A stretch of DNA of 64,000 nucleotides, from contig NZ_VJWE01000012.1 in the NCBI RefSeq assembly GCF_007993815.1, positions 372,001 through 436,000 on the forward strand, written 5' to 3'. The DNA comes from Acidovorax delafieldii (GTDB taxonomy: Bacteria; Pseudomonadota; Gammaproteobacteria; Burkholderiales; Burkholderiaceae_C). Made by a program: the position numbers and the translations under genes. Position 1 is the stretch's first letter. Every line of letters begins with the position of its first letter. Below the pieces are notes generated by a model. It had not been told where the DNA came from, searched no databases, and saw only the letters and a list, made by a program, of their open reading frames with translations. Positions 35,955-45,200 of this stretch are shown in pieces.

Positions 35955-36503
35955 ATGGCGACAGCTCCAATAATGGGTGAGATCAAAATGTTTGCGGGCA
36001 ACTTCGCCCCAAAGAACTGGATGTTCTGCCAAGGCCAGCTTCTTAGCATTTCACAGAACAGCGCCTTATTCGCCATCCTCGGAACCACATACGGTGGCAA
36101 CGGCGTATCAACTTTCGCCCTGCCTGACTTACGCGGCCGAGTACCTGTCGGCACCGGTCAAGGTCCGGGGCTGCCCAGCATGGACTTAGGAGAAGTTGCT
36201 GGCACGCCAACTCAGACGCTGACCATTAACAATCTGCCATCACATAACCACACGGTGACAGGCAGCGTCTCCGCTTCCACCAGCATAGGCACACTGACCG
36301 GGCCCGGCTCCGGCGCGGTGCCTGCTGCATCCAACCAGCGCAACGCGCAGTATGCTCCTGGTGCCAGCGCCGACACCACCCTGCCGGTGACCAGCCTGGC
36401 CACTGGCGCCACGGGCAACAATTCTCCCATTTCCGTCATGCAGCCCCACTTGGGCATGAACTACATCATCGCAGTGCAAGGCGTATTTCCGTCCAGAAAC
36501 TGA
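35955..36503 (+). CDS. Phage tail-collar domain protein (MdpB / microcystin-dependent protein type)
   Basis: A 182-residue protein. The tail-collar domain is at the N-terminus: IMGEIKMFAGNFAPKNWMFC, QGQLLSISQNSALFAILGTT, GGNGVSTFALPDLRGRVPVG. A Thr/Ser/Gly-rich middle follows and the conserved end is MNYIIAVQGVFPSRN. AAGGAAG precedes the ATG. No other phage genes are near, so this is the free-standing bacterial form, often found with modifying enzymes. No signal peptide is visible. Last gene of the operon, with a strong terminator after it; the base composition is lower in GC than the neighbours. Confidence 0.9.
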   Translation: MATAPIMGEIKMFAGNFAPKNWMFCQGQLLSISQNSALFAILGTTYGGNGVSTFALPDLRGRVPVGTGQGPGLPSMDLGEVAGTPTQTLTINNLPSHNHTVTGSVSASTSIGTLTGPGSGAVPAASNQRNAQYAPGASADTTLPVTSLATGATGNNSPISVMQPHLGMNYIIAVQGVFPSRN

Positions 36504-36531
36504 GCGAAACCGACCCGCGACAGCAGGTGCA

Positions 36532-36565
36532 AAAAAGGGCAAACGCTTGTGTTTGCCCTTTTTGC
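36532..36565 (+). terminator. Strong terminator ending the five-gene operon
   Basis: AAAAAGGGCAAAC (36532-36544), 6-base loop, GTTTGCCCTTTTT (36551-36563): a 13-base perfect stem with a T run. The flanking A run may make it bidirectional. Confidence 0.92.
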
Positions 36566-36672
36566 TTTCTGGCGCCTAACCTGGCCCCCTCCGCATGGGG
36601 TAATGGCACCCCGCGGGGTACGCCACTGCCAAAATGGCAACCGCAGAAATGTGCATAAAAGCACATTGAACT

Positions 36673-36705
36673 TGCAAATCACAGCATTGTAATTACAAAT
36701 TTGCA
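36673..36705. promoter_or_regulatory. Nested dyads upstream of mmsA
   Basis: TGCAAAT (36673-36679) and ATTTGCA (36699-36705) are inverted around TTGTAATTACAA (36687-36698), itself a perfect palindrome. GTGC-ATAAAA-GCAC (36651-36664) lies just upstream. LysR regulators favour T-N11-A dyads of this kind; the LysR gene at 30702 is a candidate. Confidence 0.45.
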
Positions 36706-36766
36706 CGGATAACATGCATGGACAGGCCTGCGCTGCGGGCCCTTTGCAACCCCCGGAGACAAACCC

Positions 36767-38290
36767 ATGAACGCACCCACTTCCACGGCCGTGCTGGCCC
36801 CCACCGTCAAACTGTTGATCGGCGGCAAATTCGTCGAATCCAAGTCCACCGAGTGGCGTGACGTGGTGAACCCCGCCACGCAAGAAGTGCTGGCCCGCGT
36901 GCCCTTTGCCACGGCCGATGAAATCAATGCCGCAGTGGCCTCGGCCAAGGAAGCGTTCAAAACCTGGAAGAAGACCCCCATCGGCACCCGCGCCCGCATC
37001 TTCCTCAAGTACCAACAGCTCATCCGCGAAAACATGGCCGAGCTGGCTGCCATCCTCACGGCAGAGCAAGGCAAGACCCTGCCGGACGCCGAAGGTGATG
37101 TGTTCCGTGGCCTGGAAGTGGTCGAGCACGCTGCCAGCATTGGCAACCTGCAACTGGGTGAGCTGGCCAACAACGTGGCTGGCGGCGTGGACACCTACAC
37201 CCTGCTGCAGCCGCTGGGCGTGTGCGCGGGCATCACGCCCTTCAACTTCCCGGCCATGATACCGCTGTGGATGTTCCCCATGGCCATTGCCACGGGCAAC
37301 ACCTTCGTGCTCAAACCCTCCGAGCAAGACCCCATGGTGACCATGCGCCTGGTGGAGCTGGCGCTCGAAGCCGGCATCCCCCCTGGCGTGCTCAACGTGA
37401 TCCACGGTGGCGAAGCCGCTGTGAACGCGATCTGCGACCACAAGGAAATCAAGGCGATCAGCTTCGTGGGCTCCACCAAGGTGGGCACCCATGTCTACAA
37501 CCGCGCCAGCCTCAACGGCAAGCGCGTGCAATGCATGATGGGCGCCAAGAACCACGCCATCGTGATGCCCGACGCCAACAAGGAACAGACCCTGAACGCC
37601 CTGGCAGGTGCTGCTTTCGGTGCCGCAGGCCAGCGTTGCATGGCACTGTCGGTGGTGGTGCTGGTGGGCGAGGCGCAAAAGTGGATCCCCGAACTGGTGG
37701 CCAAGGCCAAGACCCTGAAGGTGAGCGCCGGTGTGGAAAAAGGCACGGACGTGGGCCCCGTGGTGTCCTGCGCCGCCAAGGACCGCGTGCAGAGCCTGAT
37801 CGAGCGCGGCATTGCCGACGGCGCCACGCTGGAGCTGGACGGCCGCAACCCCGTGGTGGCTGGCTACGAAAAGGGCAACTTTGTGGGCCCCACGGTGTTC
37901 AGCGGCGTGAAGCCCGGCATGAGCATCTACGACCAGGAAATCTTTGGGCCTGTGTTGTGCCTGTCGGCTGCGGCAGACATCGATGAAGCCATTGCCTTCA
38001 TCAACGACAACCCCAACGGCAACGGCACTGCCATCTTCACCCAGTCGGGTGCGGCAGCCCGCAAGTTCCAGGAAGAGATCGACGTGGGCCAGGTCGGCAT
38101 CAACGTGCCAATCCCTGTGCCCGTGCCCCTGTTCTCGTTCTCGGGCTCGCGCGCTTCCAAGCTGGGCGACCTGGGCCCCTACGGCAAGCAGGTCGTGCTG
38201 TTCTACACGCAGACCAAGACGGTGACGGCGCGCTGGTTTGATGACAGCACCATCTCGCATGGTGTGAACACGACGATTAGTTTGAAGTAA
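36767..38290 (+). CDS. mmsA: CoA-acylating methylmalonate-semialdehyde dehydrogenase
   Basis: A 507-residue aldehyde dehydrogenase (EC 1.2.1.27). It converts methylmalonate semialdehyde to propionyl-CoA, NADH and CO2 at the end of valine degradation. Motifs: [28 protein letters not shown], the NAD loop [14 protein letters not shown], and catalytic Cys in [19 protein letters not shown]. The MMSDH-specific [13 protein letters not shown] replaces the usual ELGGK Glu motif. CCGGAGACAAACCC precedes the ATG. It heads a group with an acyl-CoA dehydrogenase and mmsB further down. Confidence 0.96.
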   Translation: MNAPTSTAVLAPTVKLLIGGKFVESKSTEWRDVVNPATQEVLARVPFATADEINAAVASAKEAFKTWKKTPIGTRARIFLKYQQLIRENMAELAAILTAEQGKTLPDAEGDVFRGLEVVEHAASIGNLQLGELANNVAGGVDTYTLLQPLGVCAGITPFNFPAMIPLWMFPMAIATGNTFVLKPSEQDPMVTMRLVELALEAGIPPGVLNVIHGGEAAVNAICDHKEIKAISFVGSTKVGTHVYNRASLNGKRVQCMMGAKNHAIVMPDANKEQTLNALAGAAFGAAGQRCMALSVVVLVGEAQKWIPELVAKAKTLKVSAGVEKGTDVGPVVSCAAKDRVQSLIERGIADGATLELDGRNPVVAGYEKGNFVGPTVFSGVKPGMSIYDQEIFGPVLCLSAAADIDEAIAFINDNPNGNGTAIFTQSGAAARKFQEEIDVGQVGINVPIPVPVPLFSFSGSRASKLGDLGPYGKQVVLFYTQTKTVTARWFDDSTISHGVNTTISLK

Positions 38291-38360
38291 CCCCCTGAGC
38301 GGCTTCGCCGCTTCCCCCTTTCTCTGCATCGCTTTGCGATGCGGAAGGGGGACGCAGCCA
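38291..38360. repeat. Palindromic intergenic repeat after mmsA
   Basis: Hairpins AGCGGC-TTC-GCCGCT (38298-38312) and GCATCGC-TTT-GCGATGC (38326-38342) are framed by TTCCCCCTT and GGAAGGGGGA. Stretches like this recur between genes in Comamonadaceae (established from memory, not searched). It may also end mmsA transcription. Confidence 0.65.
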
Positions 38361-38452
38361 GTGCCTGAACCGGGGACTGGCGGCCCTTGCGCGGCTACCT
38401 CGCCTTTGTCCGCGCCGGTTTCAACCGCTGTGCGCGGTGGTAAAAGCGGGGC

Positions 38453-38869
38453 ATGCAAACTTTTCAGACAACGATGCGGAGATGGGCCATGGTCTTCGGT
38501 GCTGCGTGCGTGATGCTGGTGGGTGCCGATGCCCACGCACAGGCCGGTGCCGCCTGCAAACCCGGTGGCACGGTGGAAGAAACCAACGCCTGCGCCGTGC
38601 AAGCCTTCCAGGCGGCAGACACCGAAATCGCCATCCTCTATGGCGACGTGATGCGCGCCTTGTCGGCCCACGAACGGCCCCAACTGCGGCAGGAGCACAC
38701 GGCCTGGCAGCGCGAGCGCACCACGCGCTGCCAGCAGGCGCAGCGCAGCAATGAATCGCAACCCCAGTGGCCGCGCCTGTACCACGAGTGCCTGACGGCC
38801 GAAACCCAGGAGCGCCGCAAGGGCCTGATGCGCTGGCTGACGCTGGACCACCCGTCCGCCAAGCCATGA
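38453..38869 (+). CDS. LprI-like (DUF1311) exported protein
   Basis: A 138-residue protein. Signal peptide about 1-29 (RRWAMVFGAACVMLVGADAH). The mature part shows the LprI pattern: spaced Cys (ACKPGGTVEETNACAVQAF, RTTRCQQAQ, YHECLTAE), AADTEIAILYGDVMRALSAH and QEHTAWQRERTTRC. Family members include lysozyme inhibitors. It lies inside the valine cluster but has no obvious link to it. ATG at 38474 (MRRWAM) is an alternative start. Confidence 0.8.
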   Translation: MQTFQTTMRRWAMVFGAACVMLVGADAHAQAGAACKPGGTVEETNACAVQAFQAADTEIAILYGDVMRALSAHERPQLRQEHTAWQRERTTRCQQAQRSNESQPQWPRLYHECLTAETQERRKGLMRWLTLDHPSAKP

Positions 38870-38911
38870 ATCAGGCCGCCAGAACAACAAAAAGCCAAGA
38901 GACAGAACACC

Positions 38912-40078
38912 ATGGACTTTGAACTCACCGAAGAACAACGCGCCTTTGCCCAAACGGCCCGCAACTTTGCACAAGCTGAGTTCGCACCCCACGCCGCGCA
39001 CTGGGACGAAGAAGGCATCTTCCCGCGCGAGGCCATCGCCAAGGCGGGCGAGCTGGGCTTTTGTGGCCTGTACGCGCCCGAAGTCGCCGGTGGCCTCGCC
39101 CTGCCCCGCCTGGACGCCACGCTGGTCTTTGAAGAAATGGCGGCCGTGGACCCCAGCACCACCGCCTTCATCACCATCCACAACATGGCCACCTGGATGC
39201 TGGGCACCTGGGCCACGCCCGCCGTGCGCGACCACTGGGGCCCGCTGCTCACCACGGGTGAAAAGCTCGCAAGCTACTGCCTCACCGAGCCCGGCGCGGG
39301 CTCCGATGCCGCATCGCTCAAGACCCGCGCCGAGCTGGTCGGCAACGAATACGTCATCAACGGCGCCAAGGCCTTCATCAGCGGCGCAGGCAGCACCGAC
39401 GTGCTGGTGCTCATGGCCCGCACGGGCGATGCGCAATCCGGCGCCAGCGGCATCAGCGCCTTTGCCGTGCCCGCCGACACGCCCGGCATCAGCTACGGCA
39501 AGAAGGAACAGAAGATGGGCTGGAACAGCCAGCCCACGCGCACTATCAGCTTCGACAACGTGCGCATCCCCGCCGACCACCTGCTGGGCCGCGAGGGCGA
39601 AGGCTTCAAAATCGCCATGAAGGGCCTGGACGGCGGCCGCATCAACATCGCCACCTGCTCGGTGGGCGCGGCGCAAGGCGCGCTCAACGCCGCCCAGCAG
39701 TACATGCAAGACCGCAAGCAGTTCGGCAAACCCATCGCCAGCTTCCAGGCGCTGCAGTTCAAGCTGGCCGACATGGCGACCGAACTGGTGGCCGCGCGGC
39801 AGATGGTGCGCCTGGCCGCCAACAAGCTCGACGCTGGTGCCCGCGACGCCTCCACCTATTGCGCCATGGCCAAGCGCTTTGCCACCGATGCAGGCTTTAC
39901 CGTCATCAATGACGCCCTGCAGTTGCACGGCGGCTACGGCTACATCCGCGAATACCCGCTGGAGCGCCTGCTGCGCGACGCGCGCGTGCACCAGATTCTG
40001 GAAGGCACGAATGAAATCATGCGGGTGATCATTGCCCGGCGCATGCTGGATGGAGATGCCACAGAGGCCATCCGGTAG
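38912..40078 (+). CDS. Acyl-CoA dehydrogenase (isobutyryl-CoA dehydrogenase-like)
   Basis: A 388-residue flavoenzyme. Motifs: YCLTEPGAGSDAASLKTRAE (FAD/substrate), GMDGG-like MKGLDGGRINIATCSVGAAQ, FGKPIASFQALQFKLADMAT, and catalytic Glu in ILEGTNEIMRVI. Between mmsA and mmsB, the likely substrate is isobutyryl-CoA, oxidised to methacrylyl-CoA in valine breakdown (inference from context). Its TAG stop lies at the edge of a dispersed repeat. Confidence 0.93.
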   Translation: MDFELTEEQRAFAQTARNFAQAEFAPHAAHWDEEGIFPREAIAKAGELGFCGLYAPEVAGGLALPRLDATLVFEEMAAVDPSTTAFITIHNMATWMLGTWATPAVRDHWGPLLTTGEKLASYCLTEPGAGSDAASLKTRAELVGNEYVINGAKAFISGAGSTDVLVLMARTGDAQSGASGISAFAVPADTPGISYGKKEQKMGWNSQPTRTISFDNVRIPADHLLGREGEGFKIAMKGLDGGRINIATCSVGAAQGALNAAQQYMQDRKQFGKPIASFQALQFKLADMATELVAARQMVRLAANKLDAGARDASTYCAMAKRFATDAGFTVINDALQLHGGYGYIREYPLERLLRDARVHQILEGTNEIMRVIIARRMLDGDATEAIR

Positions 40079-40136
40079 CTACAACATTCATAGCTACCCA
40101 GGCATATTGCACTTGCGCTACCGGCATTTTTAGCTC
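40074..40136. repeat. Dispersed repeat copy (rearranged)
   Basis: GGTAGCTACAACATTCATAG, then GCACTTGCGCTACCGGCATT and TTAGCTC. It carries TAGCTAC and GCGCTA blocks of the family, and its first bases include the stop of the preceding gene. Confidence 0.5.
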
Positions 40137-40141
40137 TCACC

Positions 40142-40645
40142 ATGCCCACCCGCCCGCTGTCTGACGAAACCCTGCACCTGATCGACGCCGTGCGCACGGC
40201 GCTAGCGCACCGCAGTGACGTGGAAGAACGCGCCCTGTTTGGAACGCACGCCTTCTTCGTGGACGGCAAGATGTGCATCGCAGTCAAGGGCGAGGAGCTG
40301 CTGGTGCGCTTGCCGCCGGAGCGGCACGGCGAGCTGCAGGAAATGCAGAACACGCGCGAACTCTCACCGGGCGGGGGGATGAAGGGCTATTTCTGGGTGG
40401 AGCCCAATGGGTTTTCTACCCGGACGCAGTGGAGCTTCTGGATTGACGAAGCGCTGGCCTACAACCCGCACGCCAAGGCTGCACCGCCCAAGAAAAAAAG
40501 GGGTGCCGCCAAAGCCCAGCCCGCCACGCCGAAGAAAGTCACAGCAACAGGCGCGCGCACAAAAGGTGCCGCTGCCAAAGCCGCAAAGCCCCTCTCCAAA
40601 AAGCCGACCGCCAAGAAGCACAGCATCTTCGAAGCCGACGACTGA
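40142..40645 (+). CDS. TfoX N-terminal domain protein with Lys/Ala-rich tail
   Basis: A 167-residue protein. Residues 1-105 have the TfoX/Sxy N-domain pattern: VEERALFGTHAFFVDGKMCI, LLVRLPPERHGEL, GYFWVEPNGF. The tail (about 118-160) is histone-H1-like, repeating Lys/Ala/Pro (KKKRGAAKAQPATPKKVTA), suggesting nucleic-acid binding. No C-terminal TfoX domain. Known Sxy proteins affect competence, but most single N-domain proteins are uncharacterised. Confidence 0.85.
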   Translation: MPTRPLSDETLHLIDAVRTALAHRSDVEERALFGTHAFFVDGKMCIAVKGEELLVRLPPERHGELQEMQNTRELSPGGGMKGYFWVEPNGFSTRTQWSFWIDEALAYNPHAKAAPPKKKRGAAKAQPATPKKVTATGARTKGAAAKAAKPLSKKPTAKKHSIFEADD

Positions 40646-40679
40646 CTCGCCCCTACACCCACCCACCCGGAGCCCCACC

Positions 40680-41081
40680 ATGTCCCTTCGCATCGTCCGC
40701 CTTGGCACCCCGCGCGCCGCCGGGGAAGGCACCCGCATCGGCACCGTGCGCCGCCCGCCGCGTGGCGTGCCCAAGGCCGAGTTCGCCAGCCGCGACTACT
40801 ACGACGTGTGGTACCCCCTGCTCTCCCCCAGCGCCGACCTCATGGCCCAGGGCCAGCAGGTGCCCACCGGCCAAGAAGGCGACAAGGCGTGGGAGGCATT
40901 CGCCAAACAGTTCCGCAAAGAACTGGCCCAGCCCGAGGCCAGCCGCACGCTCGACTTGCTGGCCGCGCTGTCGCGCCACAGCGCGATGTCGCTGGGCTGC
41001 TACTGCGAGGACGAAGCCCGCTGCCACCGCTCGGTGCTGCGCGCCGAGCTGGCCCAGCGTGGGGCCGACATCAGCCCCTAG
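40680..41081 (+). CDS. DUF488 family protein
   Basis: A 133-residue protein. The start at 40680 follows CCGGAGCC. The DUF488 pattern: IVRLGTPRAAGEGTRIGTVR, YYDVWYPLLSPS, FAKQFRKELAQPEA, LDLLAALSRHSAMSLGCYCE and DEARCHRSVLRAEL. The ending CYCEDEARCHR, with Cys and His, is the family signature and may bind metal or be catalytic. Function unknown. It lies 34 bases after the TfoX-like gene. Confidence 0.87.
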   Translation: MSLRIVRLGTPRAAGEGTRIGTVRRPPRGVPKAEFASRDYYDVWYPLLSPSADLMAQGQQVPTGQEGDKAWEAFAKQFRKELAQPEASRTLDLLAALSRHSAMSLGCYCEDEARCHRSVLRAELAQRGADISP

Positions 41082-41082
41082 A

Positions 41083-41155
41083 TTTCAAGCTTTTTAGGCC
41101 GCTACCGCGCAATGGATAAGCCTTTATAGCTATCAAATTCATAACAAAGCTGCAC
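41083..41155. repeat. Dispersed repeat copy before mmsB
   Basis: CAAGCTTTTTAGGCCGCTAC, GCGCAATGGATAAGCC and TATAGCTATCAAATTCATAA. It shows the AGCTATCAAAT block and the degenerate GCGC block. It fills most of the gap between the DUF488 gene and mmsB. Confidence 0.65.
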
Positions 41156-41199
41156 CCATTCCCTTTCACCATCACAACGACATCAAGGAGCAACACACC

Positions 41200-42084
41200 A
41201 TGAAAATCGCATTCATCGGCCTCGGCAACATGGGCGGCCCCATGGCACACAACCTGCACAAGGCAGGCCACGAAGTGCGCGCGTTCGACCTCTCCCAACC
41301 CGCCCGCGACAAGCTGGCCGCAGACGGCGTGCCCATCGCCGCCGACGCGAAGGCGGCAGTCGCAGGCGCCGAAGTCGTCATCAGCATGCTGCCCGCCAGC
41401 CAGCATGTGGAAGGCCTGTTCCTCGGCGCGGGCGAGCTGCTGGCCCAGTTGCCTGCGGGCACGCTGATCATCGACTGCTCCACCATCGCAGCCGCCACCT
41501 CCCGCAAGGTGGCCGAAGCCGCCAAGGCCAAGGGCGTGGCCTTTATCGACGCCCCCGTGTCGGGCGGCACCGGCGGCGCCATTGCAGGCACCCTCACCTT
41601 CATGGTGGGCGGCGACGCTGCCGACCTGGAACGCGCCCGCCCCGTGCTCGAAAAAATGGGCGCCAACATCTTCCACGCAGGCAGCGTGGGCGCAGGCCAA
41701 ACGGCCAAGATCTGCAACAACATGCTGCTGGGCATTTTGATGGCCGGCACCAGCGAGGCCATTGCCTTGGGCGTAGCCAACGGTCTGGACCCCAAAGTGC
41801 TGAGCGAAATCATGCGCCGCAGCTCGGGCGGCAACTGGGCGCTGGAAAAGTACAACCCCTTCCCCGGCGTGATGGAAACCGCCCCTGCCAGCAAGGGCTA
41901 CGCGGGCGGTTTTGGGACGGACCTGATGCTCAAGGACCTGGGCTTGGCGCAGGAGAACGCGATGGCGGTGAAGGCCGCCACGCCGCTGGGGGGGATGGCG
42001 CGCAATCTGTATGCGGCGCACAGCTTGGCAGGCCACGGCGCGCTGGACTTCTCCAGCATCATCAAGATGGTGCAAAAAGGCTGA
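41200..42084 (+). CDS. mmsB: 3-hydroxyisobutyrate dehydrogenase
   Basis: A 294-residue NAD-dependent enzyme (EC 1.1.1.31) that makes methylmalonate semialdehyde, the substrate of MmsA. Rossmann motif IAFIGLGNMGGPMAHNL at the N-terminus, substrate loop FIDAPVSGGTGGA, catalytic Lys in GAGQTAKICNNMLLGILMAG, and KDLGLAQENA. AAGGAGCAAC precedes the ATG. It closes the valine cluster and is followed by a strong terminator. Confidence 0.95.
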   Translation: MKIAFIGLGNMGGPMAHNLHKAGHEVRAFDLSQPARDKLAADGVPIAADAKAAVAGAEVVISMLPASQHVEGLFLGAGELLAQLPAGTLIIDCSTIAAATSRKVAEAAKAKGVAFIDAPVSGGTGGAIAGTLTFMVGGDAADLERARPVLEKMGANIFHAGSVGAGQTAKICNNMLLGILMAGTSEAIALGVANGLDPKVLSEIMRRSSGGNWALEKYNPFPGVMETAPASKGYAGGFGTDLMLKDLGLAQENAMAVKAATPLGGMARNLYAAHSLAGHGALDFSSIIKMVQKG

Positions 42085-42171
42085 AAGCAAATACGCTGAG
42101 GACCGAGGACTGGGGGCGCTGCTGATCTTTGCGGCCCCCTCATCCACCGAGGGCCTCACGCCGCACCCACC

Positions 42172-42199
42172 ATGCCGACCTGCAGGTCGGCATTTTTTT
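42172..42199 (+). terminator. Terminator after mmsB
   Basis: ATGCCGACC (42172-42180), TGCA loop, GGTCGGCAT (42185-42193), then seven T. It separates mmsB from the convergent signalling gene. Confidence 0.92.
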
Positions 42200-42204
42200 G
42201 CCCG

Positions 42205-45200
42205 CTATTTCGCCATCAGGGTCTGGAGGAACTGCGCCTCAAACACCTCGGCAGGCACCGGCTTGCTCAGCAGATACCCCTGGATCTCGTCGCAACCCAG
42301 CAGCGCCAGATGCCGGGACTGGTCCTCGGTCTCCACACCTTCGGCCACTACCTTGAGGCCCAGCGAGTGCCCCAGGTTGACGATGGTGGACACCAGCGCC
42401 ACGCCCTGCGGGCCTGAGGCCATGTTCAGGATGAAGGACCGGTCGATCTTGAGCGTATCCACCGGCAGTTTGGCCAGGTAGCTCAGTGACGAGAAACCTG
42501 TGCCAAAGTCGTCGATGGCAATGGTGATGCCCATCTCGCGCAGCGCATGCAGGCTGGCGGTGCTGTGCTGCACATCGTCCATGACCATGCTTTCGGTGAT
42601 CTCCAGCTCCAGCCCTGCGGCCGCCCCTGCGTCGTGGGCCACGGCGTCGCGCACCTCGGCAATGAAGCCCCGGTGCCGCAGCTGCAAGAACGACACATTG
42701 ACGGCGACCCGCAGGGGCGCCAGCCCCGCCTGGCGCCAGCGCAGGTTGTCGGCCAGGGCCTGCCGCAGCGCCCAGCGGCCCACGTCGTAGATCAGGCCGG
42801 TTTCTTCCAGAATGGGTATGAACTGCGCGGGCGGCACCAGCCCCCGGCGGGGGTCGTTCCAGCGGATCAGGGCCTCGGCCCCGGCGATGGCACCCGTGGC
42901 CAGGTGCTGTTTGGGCTGGTAGTGCAGCACAAACTGGCCCTGCTCCAGTGCGTCGCGCAGGCGGCCCTCCAGGCTCAGGGCTTCGGCCACGCGGGTGTTC
43001 ATCTCCGAGGTGTAAAACAGCAGGCTGTCGGCCGAGGCCTTGGCCTTGTTGAGTGCCGCCTCGGCGTTGCGCAGCAGGGTTTCTGCATCGGCACCGTCCA
43101 TGGGGTACAGCGCGACACCGGCCTTGGCCGCCATGCGCAGCTCCGTGCCGCCCAGCACAAAGGGGGCACCAAAACAGGCCCGCATCAACCCGTCCAGCGC
43201 CAGCGCCACCGCGCCCGCGTCACGCGCATCGGTCACGGCGATGCCAAAGCTGTTGACGCCAATGCGTGCTACGTCGTACGCATCGCCCGCCGCTTGTTGC
43301 AGGCGCTGCGCTACCTGCTTGAGCAGTTCGTCCCCCTCCTGGCGCCCCAGGGTGTCGTTGACGAACCGAAACCGGCTGATGTCCATGAGCCCCATGCCCA
43401 ACAGCGCCTTGGCCCCTTCGCGCGGCCGCAGGTGCTGGCCGCTGCGCTCCAGGAACAGGGTGCGGTTGGGCAGACCGGTGATGTCGTCGTAGTACGCCAG
43501 GTAGTTCAGCCGCTCTTCCTTGTCGAGGTGGTCCATGGCAAAGCCGATGTCCCCCGCCAGCTCGGTCAGCAGGTGCATCTCGTCATCGTCAAAGAACCCG
43601 GCTTCGTCTGCAAAGAGGGCGATCACGCCCACCACCTCGTGCGCCACCAGCAAGGGCAACACTGCCATGGATGCCACGCCGCGCGCAGCCAGCTCCTGCG
43701 GCACCAGAATGCGCGGGTCGCTCTGAATGTCTTCACACACCGCGGCCTGCTGGGTGCGCACCACGCTGGCGCTCAGGCTTTCGCCCTCCCTGGGGGTTTC
43801 GCTGAGCCACAACCGGCGCCGCACATGCATGAGGAACTCCGCCCCGGCCCCGGCGAGCGCCACCGGCACCACCTCTTGCAGAGCATGGTCCACGCGGCCG
43901 ATCCAGGCGATCTTGAACTGGCCGTGCTCCACCGCGACACGGCAGGCCTCGCGGAACAGCTCGTCGCGCTGGCGCACGCGCACGATCAAGGTGTTGATGC
44001 CGCTGAGCACGGCGTACACGCGGTTGAGCCGTTTGATGCGCCGCTCGGCATCCCGGCGCGCCGTGATGTCTTCTCCCAAGGCTGCCACCCCGGTCACCTG
44101 CCCGCCCACCGAGCGCAGTACGGTGTTGTTCCAGTGCACCAGGCGCCGCCCGCCAGAGCGGGTCAGTATCTCGTTGTCGTAGTGCCACGCCGACGGCCGA
44201 TCGGCCAGCACGTCAGCAAAAACACTGCGCACATCGCCCATCTCGGGTGGAACGAACAGATCGAACCAGTTGCGGCCAAACACCTCGTCGCGCTGCCAAC
44301 CCGTCAGGCGCAGCAGGTAGTCGTTGCAGTAGGTGATGCGCCCTTCGCAGTCAAGCATCAGCGAGATCATCTCGACCTTGTCGAGCATGTCGTTGAAGCG
44401 GCGGTCGCTTTCGTGCAGTTCTTCTTCGGCGCGCTTTTCCTTGGTGATGTCCTGGATGGTGTTGAACCAGCGGCCCAGCTCCCCACGGCCCGCCTCGTCC
44501 TCCAGCGGCTCCATCACCTGGCGCAAGTACAGCGGCTGGCCGTCGCCACGCAGGACCCGGTAGGTGAAATCCATGCGCGCGCCCAGGTGGGCGGCCTGCA
44601 GCGCATGGCGGCGGAACATGTCGCGGTCGTCGGGGTGCACCAGTGCCAGCCATTCGCGGGCCGAGCGGGGCATGGCGCTTTCGTCCAGGCCCAGCATGTC
44701 GGGCAAGGTATCGAGCCAGCTTTCGAAGGCGCCATCGGGCCCGCTGATGACGTGGGATATCTTGGCCAGCGCCTGGGCCCGGCGCAGGCTGGCCTTGTTG
44801 GCACGCAGTGCATCCACGGCCCGCTGGCGCTCTTGCACCTGCACCTGCAATTGGTCGGCGTGCTGCTGGATCTCCAGGTAGAGACTGCCGTTCTCATAAA
44901 TGCGGCCCACCTGGGCGCCCAGGATGGCGAGGACTTTTTCGTCATCGGCGCTGAAGGCATCGGCCCCCAGCTTGTTGGCCAGGCACAGCCAGCCATAGGA
45001 GAACGACAACGACACGATGGGTGCGATCACTGCCGTGTGCACCGGGGGATAGCCTGCGGGCAAGCCGAGCGCTACAGGGTCGCCTCCGGCGTTCACCAGG
45101 CGCTGCGGGCGGCGTTCGGCCCGCAGCTGCCCCAACAGTCCATGCGACACCACAGGCAGATCGAGCGGTCCGTTCTGCAGGGCCGGGTCCATACCGCTGG

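Noticed and set aside
35955-36503. Prophage remnant at the tail-collar gene
   Set aside because: No other phage gene, integrase or att repeat nearby; free-standing tail-collar proteins are common in bacteria.
36461-39991. Open frame of 1176 codons on the minus strand opposite mmsA and the acyl-CoA dehydrogenase
   Set aside because: It is a GC-rich antisense shadow: the His/Gly/Arg-rich translation has no domain, and the plus-strand genes are unmistakable.
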